Shown: positions 26,577-36,206, numbered from the stretch's first letter. The stretch is DNA of 64,000 nucleotides from Mycobacterium sp. E3198 (GCF_001667015.1 NZ_LZIS01000081.1:1-64000), one strand, 5' to 3'. Numbers and translations are program-made. The notes: generated by a model from the letters alone, not told the origin.

Positions 26577-28337
26577 TTACGTTCCCCCGCAAGCGGGAGA
26601 CGCCCCCAGCTCGCGCACTGACAGGATGGCGAACGAATGGCCTTCCAGCACGGTGGAATCGGTGCCGACCTTCGGCTCGCCCCACGCGAGGACCACCTCT
26701 CCCGCCACGGGCACCGTCGCCGGCTCGGTGCCCAGGTTGCACGCGATGCGCAACCCGCCGCGACCGATGCTGATCCAGCGTCGCTCCTCGTCGTAGTCGA
26801 CCGTGAGGTGCTCCAGCCACGGGTCGGCCAGGTCGGCGTCGTGGTGCCGCAGGGCGATCAGATCCCGGTACACGCGCAGCAGGCGGGCGTGTTCGCCGGA
26901 GTCGACCTCCTCCCAGTCGAGCTTGGAGCGCAAAAACGTCTGCGGATCCTGGGGATCGGGGATCTCGTCGGCGTCCCAGCCGTGTTCGGCGAATTCGGCC
27001 TTGCGCCCCTCGGCGGTTGCCCGCGCCAGCTCCGGCTCGGGATGCGAGCTGAAAAACTGGAAGGGCGTCGATGCCGCCCATTCCTCGCCCATGAAAAGCA
27101 TTGCGGTGTAGGGCGACCCGAGCGCCAGCGCCGCCTTGACCGCCAGCTGGCCGCCGGTCAGGTTCTGCGACGGGCGATCACCGAGCGCCCGGTTGCCGAC
27201 CTGATCGTGGGTGCAGGTGTAGGCGACCAGCCGGGTGGCCGGGACGGAACCCGTGTCCAGCGGCCGCCCGTGCCGGCGGTGGCGGAACGACGAATAGGTG
27301 CCGGCGTGGAAGTAGCCGTGCCGCAGCGTCTCCGCGAGGGTGGCGAGCGACCCGAAGTCCGCGTAGTAGCCCTGGCGCTCGCCGGACACCGCGGTGTGAA
27401 TGGCGTGGTGGATGTCGTCGGCCCACTGGGCGGTCAGCCCGTAGCCGCCCCGCTTGCGCGGGGTGATCAGCCGCGGGTCGTTGAGATCGCTTTCGGCGAC
27501 CAGCGACAGCGGCCGGCCCAGCTGGCTTGCCAGCCAATCGGTTTCGGTGGCGAGCTCCTCGAGGATGTGGATCGCCGTGGTGTCCACCAGCGCGTGCACG
27601 GCGTCCAGGCGCAGTCCGTCGGCGTGGAAGTCGCGCATCCAGCGCAGCGCGCAGCCGATGATGTAGCGCCGCACCTCGTCGGAGTCGGCGTCGGCGATGT
27701 TGATGCCCTCGCCCCACGGGTTGCTGGCCGACGACAGGTAGGGCCCGAAGCGCGGCAGGTAGTTCCCCGACGGGCCGAGGTGGTTGAACACCGCGTCGAT
27801 CAGCACGCCGAGGCCGCGCGCGTGGCAGGCGTCGACGAGCCGGACCAGGCCGTCGGGGCCGCCGTAGGGTTCGTGCACGCTGTACCACAGCACGCCGTCG
27901 TATCCCCAGCCGTGGGTGCCGGCGAAGGAATTGACCGGCATCAGCTCGACGAAGTCGATGCCGAGATCGACCAGGTGGTCGAGTTTTTCGACGGCGGCGT
28001 CGAACGTGCCCGCCGGCGTGAAGGTTCCGACGTGCAGCTCGTAGATCACCGCGCCGCCGTCCAGGGACCGGCCCGTCCAGTCGCCGTCGGTCCAGCGCGC
28101 GCCGGCCGGGTCCCACAGCTGCGACCGGGCGTGCACGCCGTCGGGCTGGCGGGCCGAGCGGGGGTCGGGCAGCACGGTCGGGTCGTCGTCGAGCAGGTAT
28201 CCGTACCGGGCGTCGGGGGCCGCGTCCACGGTGGCGTGCCACCAGCCGTCGTCGGAGCGGGTCATCGGGTGCGCCGCGCCGTCGACGTCAAGGCGCACCA
28301 GCGACGGCCGGGGTGCCCACACCCGGAACTCAGTCAT
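26577..28337 (-). CDS. treZ: maltooligosyltrehalose trehalohydrolase
   Basis: A 586-residue GH13 enzyme that releases trehalose from maltooligosyltrehalose, last step of the TreXYZ route from glycogen. An N-terminal carbohydrate-binding module precedes the barrel. GH13 regions are visible: IDAVFNHLG (region I), GLRLDAVHAL with the nucleophile Asp (II), VAESDLND (III) and TCTHDQVGNR (IV). The first residues EFRVWAPRPSLVRLDV match the M. tuberculosis enzyme. It overlaps the upstream treY gene by 8 bp. The C-terminus RELGASPACGGT is encoded by a dispersed repeat, the same tail as in the MBL-fold hydrolase near 14.2 kb, so the last dozen residues are probably not native. Confidence 0.95.
   Translation of the reverse strand: MTEFRVWAPRPSLVRLDVDGAAHPMTRSDDGWWHATVDAAPDARYGYLLDDDPTVLPDPRSARQPDGVHARSQLWDPAGARWTDGDWTGRSLDGGAVIYELHVGTFTPAGTFDAAVEKLDHLVDLGIDFVELMPVNSFAGTHGWGYDGVLWYSVHEPYGGPDGLVRLVDACHARGLGVLIDAVFNHLGPSGNYLPRFGPYLSSASNPWGEGINIADADSDEVRRYIIGCALRWMRDFHADGLRLDAVHALVDTTAIHILEELATETDWLASQLGRPLSLVAESDLNDPRLITPRKRGGYGLTAQWADDIHHAIHTAVSGERQGYYADFGSLATLAETLRHGYFHAGTYSSFRHRRHGRPLDTGSVPATRLVAYTCTHDQVGNRALGDRPSQNLTGGQLAVKAALALGSPYTAMLFMGEEWAASTPFQFFSSHPEPELARATAEGRKAEFAEHGWDADEIPDPQDPQTFLRSKLDWEEVDSGEHARLLRVYRDLIALRHHDADLADPWLEHLTVDYDEERRWISIGRGGLRIACNLGTEPATVPVAGEVVLAWGEPKVGTDSTVLEGHSFAILSVRELGASPACGGT
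26581..26615. repeat. 35-bp dispersed palindromic repeat, copy 2
   Basis: It matches 14171-14205 at 32 of 35 positions, with the same CCCGC-AA-GCGGG hairpin. It lies across the end of treZ and supplies that gene's final codons and part of its 3' flank. AGGATTTAC directly precedes it (26572-26580). The conserved reading frame in both copies looks incidental to a hairpin element at a gene's 3' end. Confidence 0.75.
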
Positions 28338-30630
28338 GCCGGCGTTCCAGCAGCACCACGGGCAGGTCCGAGAACAACTGGGCGGCTGACGTCGCCCCGC
28401 TGGCCACCGCGCCGTTGAGAGCGTCGGTCCAGGTGCCCTCGGGCAGCGGCAACACGGTGTTGCCCCAGCCGTTTTCGGCCAGCCGCACGGTCCAGCGGGT
28501 CACCGCGACCAGCACGTCGTCGCCGCGGCGAAACGCCACGACGTGGTCGCTGGCCTCGCCGTCGGCGAGCACCGGGACGTAGGAGCCGTGCAGGAACGTT
28601 TCCGGGCGCGAGCGCCGCACCCGAAGCGCCGTGGTGACGACGCGCATCTTGGGGTGGTGCAGGTCTTTCAGGGCGCCGCGCCGGACGGCGTAGTCGACGG
28701 CGCGACGGTTGTCGGGATCGACCAGGCTGTCGTCCCACAGCTCGGTGCCCTGGTAGACGTCCGGAATCCCCGGCACCGTCAGCGCGAGCATCTTCTGGCC
28801 CAGCGCGTCGCTGGCCGCGTGCGAATTGAGTTGCGTCACCAGCTCGGTCAGCTGACCCGCCACCGGGCCGTCGAGGACGGTGTCCAGCCAGCGGTGCACC
28901 GCTCCCTCGAAGTCGGCGTCCGGGTCGTTCCACGACGTGTGCCAGGCCGCCTCGCGGATGGCTTTCTCGGCGTACGCGTGCAGCCGGTCGCGCAGCCCCT
29001 GCGTCACCCGGCCGTCCACCGGCCAGACGCCGAAGATGTTCTGCCACAGGAACTGTCCGGTCGCCGGATCCGGGGAGGGGGCCGCGACCTCCCAGCGGGC
29101 CAGGAACTCGGTCCACAGCGACGGCACCTGGGACAGCACGCCGATCCGGGCGCGCACGTCCTCGCCGCGCTTGGTGTCGTGGGTGGTCAGCGTCGTCATC
29201 GTGTGCGGCCACAACCGGGCGCGGGTCGCGGCGCTGTGGTGAAACTCGGCCAGCCCGACGCCGAACCGATGCGGTTCGCCGCCCACCTCGTTGAGCGACA
29301 CCAGCCGGGCGTCGCGGTAGAACAGGCAGTCCTCGACGGCCTTGGCGGTGACCGCGCCGCAGAGTTGCTGCAGCCGGGTGGCCGGCTCGACGGCGCGGGC
29401 CAGCGCCGCCGCGAGCACCTCCAGTGCGGGCCCCAATTGCGGTGCTTCCGCCTGGGTTTCGGCCAGCGCGGTGGGCAGCAACGCGACCAGGCCGGGGTAA
29501 TCGCTGCGGTAGACGCCGATGTGGGTCAGCAGGGCGGCGACCGCCTCGGGCAGCAGCGGGTGGTCGGTGCCCGCCGCGGCCGCGATGGCCCGGCGCAGGC
29601 GGGCCAGCTCGCTGGCCAGCGTCACGGTGGCCGCGCGGATCTTGAGCTCGGCGAGCAGCTTCGGCATCGCGTGGTAGTCCACTCCCGCCGACGCGACCAG
29701 CGCGGTGAGCGCCTCCTCGCCGGCCGGGTCGACGAAGACCCCACCGACCTGGCGCAGCACGTCGTAGCCGGTGGTTCCCGCCACCGGCAGGGTGGGCTCG
29801 AGCGCCTCGTCGACGGCCAGGATCTTCTCGATGACGATCCAGGCGTCCGGGCCGACCAGCTGCCGCAGCCGCGCCAGATAGCCGCCCGGGTCGGACAATC
29901 CGTCGGGGTGATCGATGCGGACGCCGTCGACGAGTCCCTCGCCGAACCAGCGGGCGACCTCGGCGTGGCTGGCGTCGAACACGTCGCGATCCTCCTGCCG
30001 CAGGCCGGCCAGCGAGGTGATCGAGAAGAAGCGCCGGTAGCCGCAGACCCCGTTGCGCCAGCCCACCATCCGGTAGTGCTGGCGGTCATGAACTTCAAGG
30101 CCGCTGCCCTCGCCGGTGCCAGGCGCGATGGGCAGCGCCAGGTCGCCCAGCCGCAGCAGGTCCCCGTCGACCTTCGCCTCGGCGGCGTCGTCGTCAGAAC
30201 CCAAGATCGGCAATACGATTCGGCCGCCCTCGTCGAGGTCCCAGTCGATGTCGAAGAACGCCGCGTACCGCGAGTCCCGGCCGTGCCGCAACACGTCCCA
30301 CCACCACGCATTCTGCTGCGGGTCGTCGATGCCGACGTGGTTGGGCACGACGTCGATGATCAGTCCCATGCCGCGCGCCCGGGCCGCGGCGGACAACCGC
30401 GCCAGGCCGTCGGGTCCGCCGAGCTCCTCGGAGACGGTGGTCGGGTCGGTGACGTCATACCCGTGGTTGGACCCGCGCGCCGCGGTCAATATCGGGGACA
30501 GGTACAGGTGGGTCACCCCGAGGTCGGCGAGGTAGTCCAGCAGGTTTTCGGCGTCGGCGAACGTGAACGCGAATCCGCTGGAATCACCCCGCAGCTGGAG
30601 CCGGTAGGTGGACAGAACTGGTAAGGCCAT
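28330..30630 (-). CDS. treY: maltooligosyltrehalose synthase
   Basis: A 766-residue GH13 enzyme that turns the reducing-end maltose unit of a glucan into trehalose by transglycosylation. It begins with the family signature STYRLQLRGDSSGF (typically STYRLQ), followed by HLYLSPILTAARGSNHGYDV, DVVPNHVG (region I), VDGVRIDHPDGL (II) and VIEKIL (III). Length is normal for mycobacteria. Its start lies 4 bp after treX and its end overlaps treZ, so treX-treY-treZ form a tight operon. Expected in the cytosol. Confidence 0.96.
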   Translation of the reverse strand: MALPVLSTYRLQLRGDSSGFAFTFADAENLLDYLADLGVTHLYLSPILTAARGSNHGYDVTDPTTVSEELGGPDGLARLSAAARARGMGLIIDVVPNHVGIDDPQQNAWWWDVLRHGRDSRYAAFFDIDWDLDEGGRIVLPILGSDDDAAEAKVDGDLLRLGDLALPIAPGTGEGSGLEVHDRQHYRMVGWRNGVCGYRRFFSITSLAGLRQEDRDVFDASHAEVARWFGEGLVDGVRIDHPDGLSDPGGYLARLRQLVGPDAWIVIEKILAVDEALEPTLPVAGTTGYDVLRQVGGVFVDPAGEEALTALVASAGVDYHAMPKLLAELKIRAATVTLASELARLRRAIAAAAGTDHPLLPEAVAALLTHIGVYRSDYPGLVALLPTALAETQAEAPQLGPALEVLAAALARAVEPATRLQQLCGAVTAKAVEDCLFYRDARLVSLNEVGGEPHRFGVGLAEFHHSAATRARLWPHTMTTLTTHDTKRGEDVRARIGVLSQVPSLWTEFLARWEVAAPSPDPATGQFLWQNIFGVWPVDGRVTQGLRDRLHAYAEKAIREAAWHTSWNDPDADFEGAVHRWLDTVLDGPVAGQLTELVTQLNSHAASDALGQKMLALTVPGIPDVYQGTELWDDSLVDPDNRRAVDYAVRRGALKDLHHPKMRVVTTALRVRRSRPETFLHGSYVPVLADGEASDHVVAFRRGDDVLVAVTRWTVRLAENGWGNTVLPLPEGTWTDALNGAVASGATSAAQLFSDLPVVLLERRHD

Positions 30631-30633
30631 GCG

Positions 30634-32838
30634 TCACAAGGTCTTACGAAGGACCAGTAGCGAGCGCGAGGGAAGCGACACCTTCTCCTGGGCGGTCATC
30701 ACCTGGTCGGCCCCGTCCTTGAAGCCGGCCGGCTCGTTGGTATCCAGCTCCACGGTCCACTCCCGGGCGTAGTCGTCGGGCGGCATGACGAACTCGATCG
30801 GTTCGTCGCCGGCGTTGAAGCACAACAAAAACGAGTCGTCGACCACCCGCTCACCGCGGGCGTTCGGCGCGGTGATCGCCTCGCCGTTGAGGAACACCGC
30901 GACGCACTTGTGGATGCTTTCACCCCAGTCCTCATGCGTCATCTCGCGGCTGCTCGGGTTGAGCCAGGCAATATCGCGGACCTCGTCGCCGGTGCGGATC
31001 GGCTCGCCCTCGAAGAAGCGGCGCCGGCGGAACACCGGGTGGTGCTTGCGCAGGGTGGTCACCTTGCGCGCAAACGCCAGCAGGTCCGCGTTCTTGTCGA
31101 CCAATGACCAGTCCATCCAAGACAATTCGGAGTCCTGGCAGTAGACGTTGTTGTTGCCGTTCTGGGTGCGCCCAAACTCGTCGCCGTGCGCGATCATCGG
31201 CGTGCCCTGGCTGAGCATCAGGGTCGCCCAGAAGTTGCGCATCTGGCGGTTCCGCAGCTCGATGATGTCGGGGTCGTCGGTGGGGCCTTCGACGCCGCAG
31301 TTCCACGATCGGTTGTGGCTTTCGCCGTCCCGGTTGTCCTCGCCGTTGGCCAGGTTGTGCTTCTCGTTGTAGGACACCAGGTCGGCCAGCGTGAACCCGT
31401 CGTGAGCGGTGACGAAGTTGATGCTGGCGCTGGGCCGTCGACCGGTCACCTCATAGAGGTCCGACGACCCGGTCAGCCGGGAAGCGAACTCGCCCAGGGT
31501 TGCGGGCTCGCCCCGCCAGTAGTCACGCACAGTATCGCGATACTTCCCGTTCCACTCGGTCCACAAACCCGGGAAGTTTCCGACCTGGTAGCCGCCCTCG
31601 CCGACGTCCCACGGCTCGGCGATCAATTTGACCTGGCTGACCACCGGATCCTGCTGCACCAGGTCGAAAAACGCGCTCAGCCGGTCGACGTCGTGCAGCT
31701 CGCGGGCCAGCGTCGCGGCCAGGTCGAAGCGGAACCCGTCGACGTGCATCTCGGTCACCCAGTAGCGCAGCGAGTCCATGATCAGCTGCAGCACGTGCGG
31801 GTGGCGGGGATTGAGGCTGTTGCCGGTGCCGGTGTAGTCCTTGTACAGCCGCAGATCCTCGTCGACGAGCCGGTAGTAGGCGGCGTTGTCGATGCCGCGG
31901 AAGTTGATCGTCGGGCCGAGGTGGTTTCCTTCGGCGGTGTGGTTGTAGACCACGTCGAGGATCACCTCGATGCCGGCCTCATGAAAGCTGCGCACCATGG
32001 ATTTGAACTCCGCGACGCTCGCCTTGCGATTGGCCGCGTACTGGTTGTGCGGGGCGAAGAAGCCAAAAGTGTTGTAGCCCCAGTAGTTTCGCAGCCCCAG
32101 GTCGAGCAGCCGCGAGTCGTGCATGAACTGGTGGACCGGCATGAGCTCGATGGCGGTGACGCCGAGCGACTTGAGGTGATCGATCACCACGGGGTGGCCC
32201 AGCCCGGCGTAGGTGCCCCGTAGCTCCTCGGGCACGCCGGGATGGGTTTGCGTCATGCCCTTGACGTGGGCCTCGTAGATGACGGTCTCGTGGTACGGGG
32301 TGAGCGGCGCGCGGTCGGACCCCCAGTCGAAGAACGGGTTGCTCACCACGCTGGTCATGGTGTGTCCGAGCGAGTCGATCATCGGCGGGGTGCCGGGGTC
32401 GGCACCGTCCGCGTTGGGGCCGTCGGGGGTGACGGCCGCGAGGTCGTAGGAATACAGCGCCTGGCCGAAGGTGAAGTCACCGTGAAACGCCTTGCCGTAC
32501 GGGTCCAGCAGCAGCTTGCTCGGGTCACACCGGTGGCCGGCGGCCGGATCCCACGGCCCGTGGACACGAAAGCCGTAGCGTTGCCCCGGCGTGATGTTCG
32601 GCAGGTAGGCGTGCCAGACGTATCCGTCGACCTCGTCGAGGGCGATCCGCGACTCGTCGCCGTTGTCGTCGATCAAGCACAAGTCGACCCGCTCGGCGAT
32701 CTCGGAGAACAGCGAAAAGTTGGTTCCCGCGCCGTCATAGGAGGCGCCGAGTGGGTAGGGGTTGCCCGGCCAAACGGTGGCCAGCGTGGGCCGTTGGTTA
32801 CCAGCGCCTGTTTCTGAAGCGGGTTTGTCGGTCGGCAT
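30634..32838 (-). CDS. treX: glycogen debranching enzyme TreX/GlgX
   Basis: A 734-residue GH13 isoamylase-type enzyme that cleaves alpha-1,6 branches of glycogen to supply linear chains to TreY. An N-terminal CBM48-like domain (WPGNPYPLGASYDGAGTNFSLFSE) is followed by the barrel with DVVYNHTAEGNHLGP (region I), DGFRFDLAATL (II, nucleophile Asp), LIAEPWDVGEGGYQVG (III, acid/base Glu) and NFVTAHDGFTL (IV). The ATG at 32838 is chosen over a GTG one codon upstream. It is the first gene of the leftward tre operon; the promoter must lie in or near the 37-bp gap to the acyltransferase gene or further up. Confidence 0.95.
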   Translation of the reverse strand: MPTDKPASETGAGNQRPTLATVWPGNPYPLGASYDGAGTNFSLFSEIAERVDLCLIDDNGDESRIALDEVDGYVWHAYLPNITPGQRYGFRVHGPWDPAAGHRCDPSKLLLDPYGKAFHGDFTFGQALYSYDLAAVTPDGPNADGADPGTPPMIDSLGHTMTSVVSNPFFDWGSDRAPLTPYHETVIYEAHVKGMTQTHPGVPEELRGTYAGLGHPVVIDHLKSLGVTAIELMPVHQFMHDSRLLDLGLRNYWGYNTFGFFAPHNQYAANRKASVAEFKSMVRSFHEAGIEVILDVVYNHTAEGNHLGPTINFRGIDNAAYYRLVDEDLRLYKDYTGTGNSLNPRHPHVLQLIMDSLRYWVTEMHVDGFRFDLAATLARELHDVDRLSAFFDLVQQDPVVSQVKLIAEPWDVGEGGYQVGNFPGLWTEWNGKYRDTVRDYWRGEPATLGEFASRLTGSSDLYEVTGRRPSASINFVTAHDGFTLADLVSYNEKHNLANGEDNRDGESHNRSWNCGVEGPTDDPDIIELRNRQMRNFWATLMLSQGTPMIAHGDEFGRTQNGNNNVYCQDSELSWMDWSLVDKNADLLAFARKVTTLRKHHPVFRRRRFFEGEPIRTGDEVRDIAWLNPSSREMTHEDWGESIHKCVAVFLNGEAITAPNARGERVVDDSFLLCFNAGDEPIEFVMPPDDYAREWTVELDTNEPAGFKDGADQVMTAQEKVSLPSRSLLVLRKTL

Positions 32839-32875
32839 CACATGACCTTATCGGCGCCCGCGGTGCGCCCGCCGG

Positions 32876-35038
32876 TTACCACCAACCGGTGCTGGACCCG
32901 ATCTGACGGCCCAGCTCGGTCGTCATGGTGCGTACGTAGGTGGGCGACAGGTGGTGAGCGCCGTGATAAATGAGCACGTTTCCCTCGACCGGGCGGCAGA
33001 CGTCGGCGCGGCAAATCGCGTCCGACATGTCCAGGACCTTGAGCAGCGGGAACTGCGCGACGAAGTCGAGGGTCTGATTGCGATCGGAGAGCACGTCGGA
33101 GCGCTTGACGGCGCAGGACTGCGGGCTGCCACCCTTCTTGGCCAGGCAGTCCGCGGGGTCGAACGGTTTGCCGTCCTTGACCAGCCACGGGGTGTCGCGC
33201 ATGCCGAGGATCGGAATGTTGTTGTCGGACAACGTTTGCCAGATGCCGATGTAGGTCGCCGGCATCACGTCGCCGGCCTTGATGTTCCACGGTCGGGTCG
33301 TCGTGGTGAACACGTAGTCCGGCCGGTCGTCGACCAGCTTGTTCATCGTCCGCTGCACCCACTCGCGGCACTGCATGTACGGGGCGTTGTTGCCCATGAT
33401 CAGCGGCACTTCCTCGGTGGACAGCGGGCAGCCCATCTTGAGGTACGTGACCACCTTGAAGTGATGCATGCGGCCGAGCAGGTCCAGCGCGGGCAGCCAG
33501 TGCTCGGCGTGCGACCCGCCGGCCAGGGCGATGGTCCGCGTCGCGGCCACGTCGCCGTAGGAGCAGTTGACGACGGTCGGGTTGACGAAGTCGCTGATGC
33601 AGCCGTCCCGGGTCGAGACCGGAAGGTCGTCCTTGATCTCCAGGACGGTGGGCCGCATCGGCAGCGCCGGCACCCGCGCGTGTTCGGTCAGGGCACGCGC
33701 GCCGGGGTAGTCCTGCGGGTTGAGGACGCTGAGTTCCTTACCCGCCGCGCGCAACACCGTGACGTGCTGACGCCAGGTAAACGACGTCGCGGTCAGCGTG
33801 ACACCGAGCAGCACCACCATCGATCCCAGCGCCATCGTCGGGCGGCGCAGGCGCAGCCACCAGGGGACCACGGGGGCTTGCGCAACCGACCCGGCCGGCG
33901 CGGCGCCGGTGGGCGCCCGGTAGCGCAGCGGGTCCTCGATGAGGCGCGTGGTCAGGTAGGCCAGCACCCCGGAGACCAGCAGCAGCACCGTGCCGTCGAC
34001 GAAGCCGGCGTGCTTGTGGCCGCTGTAGGACAGCCAGAAGATGAGCAGCGGCCAGTGCCACAGGTACAGCGAGTAGGCCATCGCGCCCAGCGCCACCAGG
34101 GGCCCGGCGGCCAGCACCCGATTCGGCAGCGGCATCCGGTTTTTTGCGCCGGCAGGCAGGTTGGCCCCGGCGAGGATCATCAGCATGGTGGCCCCGACGG
34201 GGACCAGCGCCCACGGTCCGGGGAATTCCTTGACGCCGTCGATCAGCGCCCCGCACGACACGATCGCGGCCAGCGCCGCGGTGGCGACGACGGTGCGCAG
34301 CCACGTCGGCCAGCGCACGTAGGGCACGGCGGCGCCGACGAGCGCGCCCAGCAGCAACTCCCACGCCCGGGCGAAACTGTCGTAGTAGGCGATCGCCTGG
34401 TTGTCCTGGTGGGCGACGATCGCATACCCGAACGAGGCCACCGTGAGCGCGCTGAGCAGCACCAAAAACACGGTCCGGCGGCGCTCGCCGAGCCGGCGGA
34501 ACGCGTACGCGCAGCCGGCGATCAGCAACAGGAACGCGATGTAGAACTGGCCCTGCACCGACATGGACCAGATGTGCTGCAGCGGGGTGACGGCTTCACC
34601 GGCCCGCAGATAGTCGGATGCGGAGTTGGCCAGCTCCCAGTTCTGGTAGTAGCCCAGGCTGGCCAGGCTCTGATCGGCGAAGGTTTCCCAGCGGGTTTCC
34701 GGCTGCACCAGGATCGTCAGCAGTCCGCAGCCGGCCAGGACCACGACCAGGGCGGGGAGCAGGCGGCGGACCAGCCGGACCACCTCGGCGACCGGCGACA
34801 ACGCGAGGTCCGGGCTGAGCGCGGCGCGCAGGATTTTCCCGCCGAAAAAGAAGCCCGACAGCGCCAGGAAGACGTCCACCCCGCCGGAAACGCGGCCGAA
34901 CCAGATGTGGAACATGGCGACCAGCGCGATCGCGATGCCGCGCAGGCCGTCGAGGTCGTAGCGATAGAAGCCCGCCGCGCGCGCAGCCACCGGTTCCGCA
35001 GGGGCAACCGGTGGGCGGGGCGGTGACAGACTCTGCAT
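32876..35038 (-). CDS. OatA-like membrane acyltransferase with C-terminal SGNH domain (Rv1565c-like)
   Basis: A 720-residue envelope protein. Residues about 25-380 are an acyltransferase-3 domain with roughly ten membrane helices, starting YRYDLDGLRGIAIALVAMFH with the conserved Arg-Gly and His. An external SGNH-like domain fills the C-terminal 300 residues. Such proteins O-acylate glycans or lipids at the cell surface. The nucleophile block reads LAGGSHAEHW, with Gly where family members usually have Asp (GDSH), and the final block reads YHGAHHLSPTY without the usual Asp three residues before His, so activity of the SGNH half is uncertain. It precedes treX on the same strand. The target is unknown; peptidoglycan, arabinogalactan or a lipid are possible. 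Confidence 0.87.
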   Translation of the reverse strand: MQSLSPPRPPVAPAEPVAARAAGFYRYDLDGLRGIAIALVAMFHIWFGRVSGGVDVFLALSGFFFGGKILRAALSPDLALSPVAEVVRLVRRLLPALVVVLAGCGLLTILVQPETRWETFADQSLASLGYYQNWELANSASDYLRAGEAVTPLQHIWSMSVQGQFYIAFLLLIAGCAYAFRRLGERRRTVFLVLLSALTVASFGYAIVAHQDNQAIAYYDSFARAWELLLGALVGAAVPYVRWPTWLRTVVATAALAAIVSCGALIDGVKEFPGPWALVPVGATMLMILAGANLPAGAKNRMPLPNRVLAAGPLVALGAMAYSLYLWHWPLLIFWLSYSGHKHAGFVDGTVLLLVSGVLAYLTTRLIEDPLRYRAPTGAAPAGSVAQAPVVPWWLRLRRPTMALGSMVVLLGVTLTATSFTWRQHVTVLRAAGKELSVLNPQDYPGARALTEHARVPALPMRPTVLEIKDDLPVSTRDGCISDFVNPTVVNCSYGDVAATRTIALAGGSHAEHWLPALDLLGRMHHFKVVTYLKMGCPLSTEEVPLIMGNNAPYMQCREWVQRTMNKLVDDRPDYVFTTTTRPWNIKAGDVMPATYIGIWQTLSDNNIPILGMRDTPWLVKDGKPFDPADCLAKKGGSPQSCAVKRSDVLSDRNQTLDFVAQFPLLKVLDMSDAICRADVCRPVEGNVLIYHGAHHLSPTYVRTMTTELGRQIGSSTGWW

Positions 35039-35129
35039 GGTCGACCGCCAATTTACCGAAAACCGCCACCCGCTCCCGAGTGGAGCGAGTGGCGGCCGTT
35101 CGGCGGGTCGGGGAATCCCGCGCGGGGGG

Positions 35130-35909
35130 TTACCGGGTGATGCCGTACGGAGCCGGCTGCACCTGGGCCTGCTGCACCGGCGGCTGCAGGAGCGGCAGCT
35201 GCTGCAGGGGCGCCTGTTGCGCCGGGACTTGCTGGACCGGGGCCTGTTGCGCGGGGACCTGCTGGACGGGCGCCTGCTGGACCGGGGCCTGTTGCGTGGG
35301 CACCTGCTGGACCGGGGCCTGCTGCAGCGGGGCCTGTTGCGTGGGCACCTGCTGGAGTGGGGCCTGCTGCGCGGGCAGCTGCTGAATCGGGGCCTGCTGG
35401 AACGGCGCCTGTTGGACGCCGAGCACCCGGACCAGGTAGGGCGTCATGCCGTTGGCGCGCACGGGCGACACCTGGACGACGTCGCCCACCTCCAGCATCT
35501 GGTTGTTGCCGAGGTACATCGCCACGCTCTGGGTGCCTTCGGGGCCGTAGAAGATCAGGTCGCCGCGGCGCGCCTGCTGCGGCAGGACCTTCTGGCCGGT
35601 GCGGTAGATCTCACCGGAGGACCGTGGCAGCTTGATGCCGGCGCCCGCGTAGGCGTACTGCATCAGGCCCGAGGCGTCGAAACCGACGGTCATGGCGCCG
35701 GTGCCCTTGCCGCGCGAGGGGCCGGTGATACCGCCGCCGGCCCAGGAAAACGGCACCCCGCGCTGCGAAAGGCCGCGCATGACGACGATGTCGGTGGCCT
35801 GCTGGTAGTCCATCGACCTGGTGCCGGGGTCGGCGGTCGCGATGCCGGCGGTGACCACCGGGGCCACCAGCATCGCGATACCGATCGCGAAAGCGTAGAT
35901 GCGTTTCAT
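35130..35909 (-). CDS. ripD: catalytically inactive NlpC/P60 protein RipD with Pro-Gln tail
   Basis: A 259-residue secreted protein. A signal peptide (about residues 1-27, ending ATADP) leads to an NlpC/P60 fold, then a C-terminal tail. The catalytic Cys of the usual DCSGL is Ala (GFDASGLMQYAY) and the catalytic His is Ser (GTQSVAMYLG), exactly as reported for M. tuberculosis RipD (Rv1566c), which binds peptidoglycan without cutting it. The tail has fifteen regular QQ(A/V/L)Px pentapeptides and three degenerate ones, longer than I recall for M. tuberculosis. A long leader with a palindrome lies upstream. The start ATG yields a proper signal peptide. Confidence 0.92.
   Translation of the reverse strand: MKRIYAFAIGIAMLVAPVVTAGIATADPGTRSMDYQQATDIVVMRGLSQRGVPFSWAGGGITGPSRGKGTGAMTVGFDASGLMQYAYAGAGIKLPRSSGEIYRTGQKVLPQQARRGDLIFYGPEGTQSVAMYLGNNQMLEVGDVVQVSPVRANGMTPYLVRVLGVQQAPFQQAPIQQLPAQQAPLQQVPTQQAPLQQAPVQQVPTQQAPVQQAPVQQVPAQQAPVQQVPAQQAPLQQLPLLQPPVQQAQVQPAPYGITR
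35145..35414 (-). repeat. pentapeptide-coding tandem repeat in the ripD tail
   Basis: About eighteen 15-bp units, each coding QQxPx, run in one block; third-position and codon choices vary between units, but many pairs are identical over 15-30 bp (GGGGCCTGTTGCG and similar words recur). Such an array can change length by slippage or recombination, so tail length may differ between strains. Confidence 0.85.
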
Positions 35910-36028
35910 TGGGATCCCCACCTTCTTGGGTCCTGGGCCTCCGTCGCGGTGACTTCGCGCATCGGCCGCTATTGCAGGCGGTGAGGGCCTCCCCGTCGGG
36001 GCCCGACGCCGCTGCATGACGCTTGGAA

Positions 36029-36057
36029 TGAATCCCGCCGCTAGCCGGCTTGATTCA
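36029..36057. promoter_or_regulatory. 29-bp interrupted palindrome in the ripD leader region
   Basis: The outer arms are TGAATC and GATTCA, with inner arms GCCG and CGGC around CTAGC. It lies 120 bp upstream of ripD, in the 297-bp gap between ripD and the membrane-protein gene. As RNA it would form a stable hairpin; as DNA it could be an operator. A GTAACG word and GGTGAC word spaced within 36137-36157 resemble half-sites described for MtrA. Function is not established. Confidence 0.35.
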
Positions 36058-36206
36058 CACCAGTCACTACAGACACTTTTACAACAGAAGGCGCGGCCGG
36101 AAAATAGCTGGTGAGGTCCACGAAGGATTATTTGTCGTAACGTGACCGGACGGTGACTGGCCGGCCCAATCCGGCCCGCGCAGTTGTGATTTGGGTCTCA
36201 GTCCGC

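Noticed and set aside
35145..35414. CRISPR-like array
   Set aside because: Repeats are contiguous 15-bp coding units without spacers, within the ripD frame.
35910..36120. ydaO (c-di-AMP) riboswitch before ripD
   Set aside because: Leader is long and structured, with a hairpin, but the conserved riboswitch sequence blocks could not be matched in order; a covariance-model search would decide.
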